DNA of 64,000 bases from Methylomonas sp. EFPC3 (lineage in GTDB: Bacteria; Pseudomonadota; Gammaproteobacteria; Methylococcales; Methylomonadaceae): the NCBI RefSeq assembly GCF_029643245.1, contig NZ_CP116398.1:1116001-1180000 (forward strand), in the 5' to 3' direction. Within the stretch, counting starts at the first letter, position 1. Each line of letters begins with the position of its first letter. Both the position numbers and the translations under genes were made by a program. The notes below the pieces were generated by a model, which worked only from the letters and a program-made list of their open reading frames with translations, ran no database searches and had not been told where the DNA came from. Of this stretch, positions 58,191-64,000 are shown piece after piece.

Positions 58191-60505
58191 GGCGTTACTC
58201 CACGGATTTGACGGGCGCCGTAAAAGCGCAACACCAGCAGCACGCCGGCAAACAACAGCGTCAAACCGAAAATCCAGCCTATTGCCGTTTGCGGGTGCTG
58301 ACTGAAGGTCATGCCTTGATAGAACAGCGTCGCCGTCAGGTAAGCGACGAACGTGGTCCAACACACCACGAACAGAGCCCAGCCGCCGCTGGTTTCCTTG
58401 TAGATGGCAGCGGTGGCGGCCACGCATGGCGCGTAGAGCAGAATAAACAGCAGATAGGCAAATGCGCCGACCCGGCCGTCGAAATGTGCCTGCATCACGG
58501 CAAACGTATCCAATTTAACTTGTTGTTTTTCGGCAGCACTGGCTTGGTCAGCGACATTGGCAATGCCGATACCCAGCGGATCGAGTAATTTGTCGGCGAT
58601 CGCGATCAGATTGTCCGGCACGGTTTGACAGGCTTCCGATAAGGCTGCAGCCAAATCGAAACTTTTATCCTCGACATCAGCGTCGCTGGCCGCCATCTGG
58701 CTGTAAAGCGCATCCAGCGTACCCACCACGGCCTCTTTAGCCAGTACGCCGGTAAAAACGCCTACCGTAGCCGGCCAGTTGTCCCGAGCGATGCCCATCG
58801 GTTGAAATGCCGGAGTCAATTGCCGGCCGATTTCGCTGAGCACCGATTTGTCGCTGTTTTCCTGGCCGAAGCTGCCGTCGACTCCGACCGAATTCAGCAC
58901 GTTCAATACTAGCACCATCGGCACGATGACTTTGCCGGCGTTGACGATGAAGGTTTTCAGGCGCTCCCAGGTCTTGGTGTAAACCCCGCGTAGCGTCGGT
59001 AAGTGGTAGGCGGGCAATTCCATCAAAAAAGGAGTAGGGGAGCCGCGCAACAGGGTGTAACGCATGATCAGTCCGGTCAAAACCGCAACGACGATACCGA
59101 ACAGATACAGACCGAACACCAGATTTTGGCCGCCAACCGGAAAGAAGGCGGCGGCGAACAAGGCGTAGACCGGGAGGCGGGCGCCGCAGGACATGAACGG
59201 ATTCATCATGTTGGTCAATATCCGGTCGCGCTGGTTGTCCAGAGTGCGAGTGGCGATGATGGCGGGGACGTTGCAACCGAAACCAACGATCATGGGTACG
59301 AAGGATTTGCCCGGCAGGCCGATCATGCACATGAAGCGGTCCATTACGAAAGCGGCGCGCGACATGTATCCCGAGTCTTCCAACATGGACAGGAAGATGA
59401 ATAAAAAGCCAACGATCGGAATGAAAGTGGACACGACCTGAACACCGCCGCCGATACCGCTACTGGTTAAAACTACCAGCCAATCCGGCCAGTTCATTGC
59501 CGTCAGCCATACACTAAGGCCGTCTACCAATAACGCACCCACGGCTTTGTCGAAAAAGTCCACGAATGCGCTGCCAACGTTGATCGTAAACATGAACATG
59601 GCGTACATCACCAGCAGAAATATCGGGATGCCCAAAAACCGGTTCAGCACGATGGCGTCGATTTTGTCGGTGGTATTGCGCGAGACTTCGTTTAATTTAC
59701 ATACCGAGGCCTGCACCAGCCGGTTAACCAGACCGTAGCGGGCGTCGGCGGCCAGGATGTCGATTTCGTCGCCTGTCTGATCTTCGATTTGGCCCCGCAG
59801 GCGCTTGACCGTTTCGGTGAGTTCCGGCCCGGCCATCTGCTTGGCCAAGGTATCGTTTTCCAGCAGCCGCAAGGCCAGCCAGCGGCTATCGCAACGGTTG
59901 CGACCGGAGATATCTGACAATAGCGGTTTCAACTCCTCGACGGCCGCTTCGATCTCCGTTTGATAAGCGACTTGAAGCTGAGGAACCGGCTTCTCGGCGC
60001 AGGCTTTGCTGATGATTTCCAGCAAGTCCTTGATGCCTTGGCCGGTCGCCGCGGTTACCGGCACCACCGGGCAACCGAGATGTTTGGCCAACAATTCGGT
60101 ATCAATGCGGATGCCGCGCTTTTTTACGGCATCCATCATGTTCAGAACCAAAATCATCGGCACCCGCATCTCGAGCAATTGCGAGGTCAGGTAGAGATTG
60201 CGTTCGATGTTGGATGCATCGACGATGTTGATGATTAAATCGGCTTGGCGCGAGGCAACGTAATCGCGCGCGACTTTTTCGTCCAGCGAAATGCTGTCGT
60301 CATCGGCTTCCAGCGAATAAGTGCCAGGCAAATCGACAACGTCGATCTGCTTTCCTTTATATCTATACTCACCGGTTTTTTGTTCTACCGTGACACCGGG
60401 CCAATTGCCAACGTGTTGTTTGGAGCCGGTCAGAGCGTTGAACAACGTGGTTTTGCCGCAATTGGGGTTACCGACAACACCAACGGTATAAACGGCGTCT
60501 TTCAT
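58187..60505 (-). CDS. feoB: Ferrous iron transporter FeoB
   Basis: 772 residues. N-terminal G domain: GNPNCGKTT (12-20), DLPGTYSL, and NMMD for guanine recognition. The membrane part has gate segments (about 280-760) including FVPMIVGFGCNVPAI and FMSCGARLPVYALFA, the conserved Cys-containing motifs of FeoB. It imports Fe(II) across the inner membrane. Confidence 0.97.
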   Translation of the reverse strand: MKDAVYTVGVVGNPNCGKTTLFNALTGSKQHVGNWPGVTVEQKTGEYRYKGKQIDVVDLPGTYSLEADDDSISLDEKVARDYVASRQADLIINIVDASNIERNLYLTSQLLEMRVPMILVLNMMDAVKKRGIRIDTELLAKHLGCPVVPVTAATGQGIKDLLEIISKACAEKPVPQLQVAYQTEIEAAVEELKPLLSDISGRNRCDSRWLALRLLENDTLAKQMAGPELTETVKRLRGQIEDQTGDEIDILAADARYGLVNRLVQASVCKLNEVSRNTTDKIDAIVLNRFLGIPIFLLVMYAMFMFTINVGSAFVDFFDKAVGALLVDGLSVWLTAMNWPDWLVVLTSSGIGGGVQVVSTFIPIVGFLFIFLSMLEDSGYMSRAAFVMDRFMCMIGLPGKSFVPMIVGFGCNVPAIIATRTLDNQRDRILTNMMNPFMSCGARLPVYALFAAAFFPVGGQNLVFGLYLFGIVVAVLTGLIMRYTLLRGSPTPFLMELPAYHLPTLRGVYTKTWERLKTFIVNAGKVIVPMVLVLNVLNSVGVDGSFGQENSDKSVLSEIGRQLTPAFQPMGIARDNWPATVGVFTGVLAKEAVVGTLDALYSQMAASDADVEDKSFDLAAALSEACQTVPDNLIAIADKLLDPLGIGIANVADQASAAEKQQVKLDTFAVMQAHFDGRVGAFAYLLFILLYAPCVAATAAIYKETSGGWALFVVCWTTFVAYLTATLFYQGMTFSQHPQTAIGWIFGLTLLFAGVLLVLRFYGARQIRGVTP

Positions 60506-60735
60506 ACTTTTTCTACGAGTAACACCGACGCTTCGTTTTTGCGGAGCGACAAGGAAAAGCCGCGAATCTTAATCTCGACCGGATCGCCCATAGGCGCGAA
60601 ACGCGTCACGGTAAATTCAGTTCCCGGAGTCAAACCCATTGCCAACAGTTTTTTCCGATAAACTCCGCCGGATTGGTCAAACCCTAAGATGCGGCCAGTA
60701 TCGCCAGCCGCCAGCGCTTTAAAATTTGTCTGCAT
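60502..60735 (-). CDS. feoA: Ferrous iron transport protein FeoA
   Basis: 77 residues with an SH3-like fold (LAAGDTGRILGFDQSGGVYR, LLAMGLTPGTEFTV, FSLSLRKNEASVL). First gene of feoABC; its stop overlaps the feoB start. A Fur-box-like sequence lies directly upstream. Confidence 0.95.
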   Translation of the reverse strand: MQTNFKALAAGDTGRILGFDQSGGVYRKKLLAMGLTPGTEFTVTRFAPMGDPVEIKIRGFSLSLRKNEASVLLVEKV

Positions 60736-61192
60736 GCAGGCTAATTAATAATTGTTCTCATTAATAAGCACTATAGCATATCAACAAATCAATACGGCAA
60801 ATTTACATGTTCGACGAGCATTGCAGAGGCGTGCCACATCGGGATAATATTTCGCATAATGTATATTATGTAAAATAATTTGGAGTTACCAGCAAGCCTC
60901 GTAGTGAGAACTGCCGAAAGCCTATTGAGCAGCGGACTTGGTAAGCTGAATTGACCCTCGTTTGATTGTTTTGGGTTAAGAAACAAGTTATCAACAGTTC
61001 ATTTAATCTCGCCACTCCGCCTTCCTGTATATAGTGGAATTTACGTAGCATCACACAGGATGTAGTTAATTCTCGTCTTTGCAAAAGCTTCTACGGTATT
61101 GTCATTCGAACAGGAGACCAATCTTTCGTTATTTACAATTGTATATAACGGTATACACTACAAAACAGTGTTCGGGAATAAGGAGATTTGAC
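60736..61192. other. AT-rich intergenic region between feoA and modA
   Basis: 457 bp without a convincing gene; short frames on either strand lack ribosome sites and family signals. It holds the Fur-like box, an inverted repeat CATAAT-gtat-ATTATG (60855-60870) and TGTATA-taacgg-TATACA (61140-61157) upstream of modA. The latter partly resembles ModE-type half-sites built on TATA motifs, but the match is loose. Confidence 0.5.
60745..60763 (-). promoter_or_regulatory. Candidate Fur box upstream of feoA
   Basis: Leftward sequence TAATGAGAACAATTATTAA resembles the 19-bp Fur consensus GATAATGATAATCATTATC. It ends 9 nt before the feoA ATG. Iron-responsive repression is expected for feoABC. Confidence 0.6.
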
Positions 61193-61963
61193 ATGTTTTT
61201 TTCTGTAAATAGCAGACTTACGACGTTAGCTGCTCTATTGGTTATCAACACAACCGCACAGGCCGAAACGGCTTTAGTAGCGGTTGCGGCAAACTTCACC
61301 AAACCAATGAACGAAATTGCCCAAGTATTCGAAAAAACCAGCGGGCACACGGCGAAATTGTCATTCGGGTCGTCGGGGAAATTTGTCGCACAATTCGAGA
61401 ATGGCGCACCATTTGAAGTTTTCTTGTCCGCTGACGACAAGAGCCCGCTGAAACTCGAGGAATCCGGGCTAGCCATATCCGGCAGCCGGTTCACTTATGC
61501 TGTAGGCAAGTTGGTGTTGTGGTCGGCAACGGTGGATTTTGTGGATTCCCAAGGTCAAGTTTTGAACTCGGGCAGATTTAAACATATAGCACTGGCCGAC
61601 CCTAAGTTGGCACCTTACGGTGCCGCGGCGATAGACACTTTAACAAACCTCGGACTGTTAGATAAGCTGCAACCCACGTTCGTACATGGCGAGAATATTG
61701 CCCAAACATACCAATTCGTCAGTAGCGGCAATGCTGAATTGGGATTCGTTGCGCTTTCCCAAGTTATCGATAACGGCAAGATCGGCTCCGGTTCGGGCTG
61801 GATCGTTCCGACCAATCTTTACAAACCAATATTGCAAGATGCCGTTTTACTGAACAACGGCCGCGATAATCCGGCTGCAAAAGCCTTGTTGGAGTTCCTT
61901 AAAACCGCTCCCGCGCGAGCAATTATCGAAAAATATGGTTACTCGTTACCGCAGTTGCCATGA
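61193..61963 (+). CDS. modA: Molybdate ABC transporter substrate-binding protein
   Basis: 256 residues; start with a strong AAGGAG Shine-Dalgarno. Signal peptide (TLAALLVINTTAQA), then ALVAVAANFTKPMNEIAQVF, SGHTAKLSFGSSGKFVAQ, GAPFEVFLSADDKSP and VSSGNAELGFVALSQV: the ModA molybdate-binding pattern, including the Ser of FGSSGK. Periplasmic. Followed by mop and modC, but no modB. Confidence 0.94.
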   Translation: MFFSVNSRLTTLAALLVINTTAQAETALVAVAANFTKPMNEIAQVFEKTSGHTAKLSFGSSGKFVAQFENGAPFEVFLSADDKSPLKLEESGLAISGSRFTYAVGKLVLWSATVDFVDSQGQVLNSGRFKHIALADPKLAPYGAAAIDTLTNLGLLDKLQPTFVHGENIAQTYQFVSSGNAELGFVALSQVIDNGKIGSGSGWIVPTNLYKPILQDAVLLNNGRDNPAAKALLEFLKTAPARAIIEKYGYSLPQLP

Positions 61964-62006
61964 CGCCCTCCCCCTCTTAGCTAACAACTTTAAACCAGGA
62001 CTCATT

Positions 62007-62435
62007 ATGAAAACCAGCGCACGTAACCAATTTAGGGGCAAAGTCGAACAAGTGTTGATCGGCGCCGTCAATGCCGAGATATACCTGAGCTCGAAAGGCG
62101 GCGCGACCATCGTCGCGTCGATTACCAAAGAGTCGGTGGCAACGCTCGGAATCGAAGTCGGGGTAGAAGCCATTGCTTTGGTGAAAGCCCCGCAGATCAT
62201 CGTCGTCACTGATTTCGGCGGCTATAAAGTTTCCGCGCGTAACCAGCTGGCCGGAACCGTGGTGGCCGTCAAACCCGGCGCGGTCAATTCCGAGGTCGAC
62301 ATCGAACTCGGCGGCGGCGAGGTCGTCGCGGCGACGGTGACTAACGACAGCGTCGAAACGCTAGGACTAACTGTAGGTCAACCGGCCACGGCGATATTCA
62401 AGGCCGGCGCAGTTATTCTCGCCGTGCAAAGTTAA
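62007..62435 (+). CDS. Two-domain Mop (molbindin) protein
   Basis: 142 residues from the ATG at 62007: two tandem Mop/TOBE domains, each starting TSARNQFRGKVEQVLIGAVN and VSARNQLAGTVVAVKPGAVN. They bind molybdate or tungstate in multimers and store or buffer it in the cytoplasm. Located between modA and modC, in the place normally held by modB. Confidence 0.93.
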   Translation: MKTSARNQFRGKVEQVLIGAVNAEIYLSSKGGATIVASITKESVATLGIEVGVEAIALVKAPQIIVVTDFGGYKVSARNQLAGTVVAVKPGAVNSEVDIELGGGEVVAATVTNDSVETLGLTVGQPATAIFKAGAVILAVQS

Positions 62436-62468
62436 TCAAGTTCCGGCACTGTTCCGGCTGAGGCGATT

Positions 62469-63644
62469 ATGTTGTTGGACGTGAATGTAAAACTGCGGCG
62501 CGGCCATTTCGAGTTGGCTACGCAGATGTCGATAGACGATGCCAGCGTCGGTTTGCTGGGCAAGTCCGGCGCCGGCAAAAGCACACTTCTCAACCTGATC
62601 GCCGGCACCTTGCAACCGCAAAGCGGCTATATCAGCTTGAACGGCAAAATTTTGTACGACAGCAAGAAAGGCATTTTAATGCCGCGCGAGCAACGCCCGA
62701 TCGGAGCGGTACTGCAAACGGATTGCGCCGACAGCACCGAAACGGTGCGCGATACCCTGCAGGCAACCTATTTTCGTACCTTAAAACAACGCCGTTTGTT
62801 CAAACTCGATTACCTGATCGACCTGTTGGAGTTGGGCGGAATTCTGGATAATCCGCTGCAACTCCTATCCGGCGGCGAGCGGCAGCGGGTGGCATTGGCC
62901 CGCTCCCTGTTTAAATCACCGAAATTGCTGCTGTTGGACGAAACTTTTGCGACGATTGGCAAGGCTTATCGGATGCAGTTGCTGCCGATACTGAAGCGAT
63001 TGTTGGACGAATTCGGCCTAACGGTGTTGTACGCCAGCCAGTCGGTCGCCGAAATCATCGAACTAACCGACCAACTGGTGGTGCTCGAACACGGCCAAGT
63101 CATGCGCAGCGGTTCGCTGCGCGACATCGCCAAACAACACGGTGCGTTGCGTTATCTAGGCATCCGCCAGATCGACAATATTCTACCGATCACCGTCCGC
63201 CACCACGACTTTCAGGGCGGTAGCAGTCTGGCCGACAGTGCCGGCGCCACGTTGGTATTGCCGCTCCGCCCGAACTTGGAGGTCGGCAGCCAAACCCAGA
63301 TATCTATCCGCGCTAACGATATTGCGCTTTCCCGCGCTTATATCGACGGGATTTCGATCCAGAACCAACTCAAAGGCCGCATCTGTGCCTTGATTCCGAA
63401 CGGCGAAAGCTTGATCGTACAAATCGATTGTGGCGGGACCCTGTTGGCGGAGATCACGCCGGGCGCCTGCGCGACCATGGCTTTGCGCGAAGGCGACGTT
63501 GTCTATTGCTTGATCAAAACCCACGCCATCGTCTATCTGGCCGAGCTGGACCATCTGCCCTACCAGCGCGTCATCAGCCATGGCGACGGCTACTTTTACA
63601 TGAGCCCGGCCGCCATCGAGCCATTAACGTTTCCCGCGAGTTAA
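62469..63644 (+). CDS. modC: ModC-like ATPase with altered H-loop
   Basis: 391 residues. ABC ATPase: Walker A GKSGAGKS (31-38), signature LSGGERQRVALAR (133-145), Walker B LLLLDE (153-158). The H-loop His is replaced by Gln191 (YASQS), and the D-loop is TFATIG instead of PLAALD. The C-terminal half (about 280-360) is Mop-like. It follows mop directly; no membrane permease gene is present. It may be catalytically weakened or use a ModB elsewhere. Confidence 0.87.
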   Translation: MLLDVNVKLRRGHFELATQMSIDDASVGLLGKSGAGKSTLLNLIAGTLQPQSGYISLNGKILYDSKKGILMPREQRPIGAVLQTDCADSTETVRDTLQATYFRTLKQRRLFKLDYLIDLLELGGILDNPLQLLSGGERQRVALARSLFKSPKLLLLDETFATIGKAYRMQLLPILKRLLDEFGLTVLYASQSVAEIIELTDQLVVLEHGQVMRSGSLRDIAKQHGALRYLGIRQIDNILPITVRHHDFQGGSSLADSAGATLVLPLRPNLEVGSQTQISIRANDIALSRAYIDGISIQNQLKGRICALIPNGESLIVQIDCGGTLLAEITPGACATMALREGDVVYCLIKTHAIVYLAELDHLPYQRVISHGDGYFYMSPAAIEPLTFPAS

Positions 63645-63758
63645 CGTAAAAGCGGCGAACGGGTTCCAACCCGCCAGCGCATCTCTTCCCGCAAACCGAG
63701 GGGAAGGCTAACGGCTATCGGTTACAATCGACGCTTTTTAGCGACAAACGGCATAGAT

Positions 63759-64000
63759 ATGAGGCAGGCTTTTCGATCGCCATGGTGGCTGCCGGTGTTA
63801 TCCGGCATTTTCATCGGTACCAGCTACATCCCCTTCCCGCCTTGGGCTTCGTTGTTCTGTTTCGTCCCGCTGTGGCAATTCTGGCAAAGTCAGGACAGGC
63901 TGCGACCAGTCCTGCTAAGCGGGATATTGACCAGCTTTATCTATACGATGATCGGCTTCAACTGGGTGACATACACCCTGCACGAATTCGCCAACGTCAA
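63759..64000 (+). CDS. lnt: Apolipoprotein N-acyltransferase, N-terminal part
   Basis: The first 80 residues, running off the window end. Hydrophobic helices (WWLPVLSGIFIGTSYIPFP, ASLFCFVPLWQFWQ, LLSGILTSFIYTMIGFNWV) and the phrase NWVTYTLHEFAN match the N-terminus of Lnt, which adds the third acyl chain to lipoproteins. The nitrilase domain lies beyond the window. Confidence 0.75.
   Translation, partial: MRQAFRSPWWLPVLSGIFIGTSYIPFPPWASLFCFVPLWQFWQSQDRLRPVLLSGILTSFIYTMIGFNWVTYTLHEFANV

Noticed and set aside
1-64000. CRISPR arrays
   Set aside because: No set of regularly spaced direct repeats with unique spacers was seen anywhere in the window.

Overview
The window looks like the chromosome of a gammaproteobacterial methanotroph, probably Methylomonas or a close relative. 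This is inferred from an MxaD-like exported protein beside a YVTN beta-propeller, a UvrB of gammaproteobacterial type, FeoABC, a molybdate locus and host DNA of roughly 50-55% G+C. The genus is an inference, not something read directly.

Layout. 1-2040 is uvrB. 2217-2380 and 41782-43246 are the two halves of one membrane-anchored GGDEF-EAL gene split by a complete Mu-like transposable prophage at 2381-41776 (39,396 bp). The prophage is flanked by the 5-bp target duplication ATCAT, and both ends carry copies of a TTGAATTCCGGACAAA-type motif in inverted orientation. 43281-48741 is host DNA: a DksA/TraR zinc finger, a FemAB/GNAT-like protein, a DUF938 methyltransferase, a response regulator and a hybrid kinase. 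48742-49669 is non-coding, with a transposase (RAYT) remnant and a REP hairpin. 49634-51809 is an AT-rich type II retron: promoter, ncRNA, nucleoside-deoxyribosyltransferase-like/winged-helix effector and reverse transcriptase. Next come a frameshifted nuclease-like gene, tRNA-Leu(UAA), an aspartate aminotransferase, sbcB, mxaD-like and YVTN genes, feoABC, a modA-mop-modC locus without modB, and the start of lnt.

The prophage has two divergent arms around a central control region. The left arm is transcribed leftward from 11670: holin, transglycosylase endolysin, DUF4406 protein, nested Rz/Rz1 spanins, small and large terminase, portal, gpF-like and gpG-like head proteins. The centre holds small accessory genes (11831-14153), a leftward repressor operon carrying an exported protein and an exported thermonuclease (14235-16116), a strong early promoter whose spacer is exactly filled by an inverted-repeat operator, and the rightward early genes (Ner-like, second XRE regulator, DUF3102-like, transposase A, ATPase B, Gam, GemA, Mor). 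The right arm runs from protease/scaffold and major head protein through sheath, tube, a beta-helix tailspike-like insertion, a frameshifted tail chaperone, tape measure, baseplate and fibre to a Com-Dam module.

The most striking unexplained signal is a 16-bp palindrome, C(T/C)GGAAA(C/T)(A/G)TTTCCAG, found four times, each time followed by exactly 25 nt and then a -10-like hexamer. The copies sit ahead of the left-arm operon, the protease/head operon, the tape-measure segment and the gp47-like baseplate segment. Their geometry resembles Mor/C-activated promoters of Mu, so they probably define one late regulon that switches on both arms together. The other leading system is the retron, whose full ncRNA architecture can be read from the sequence.
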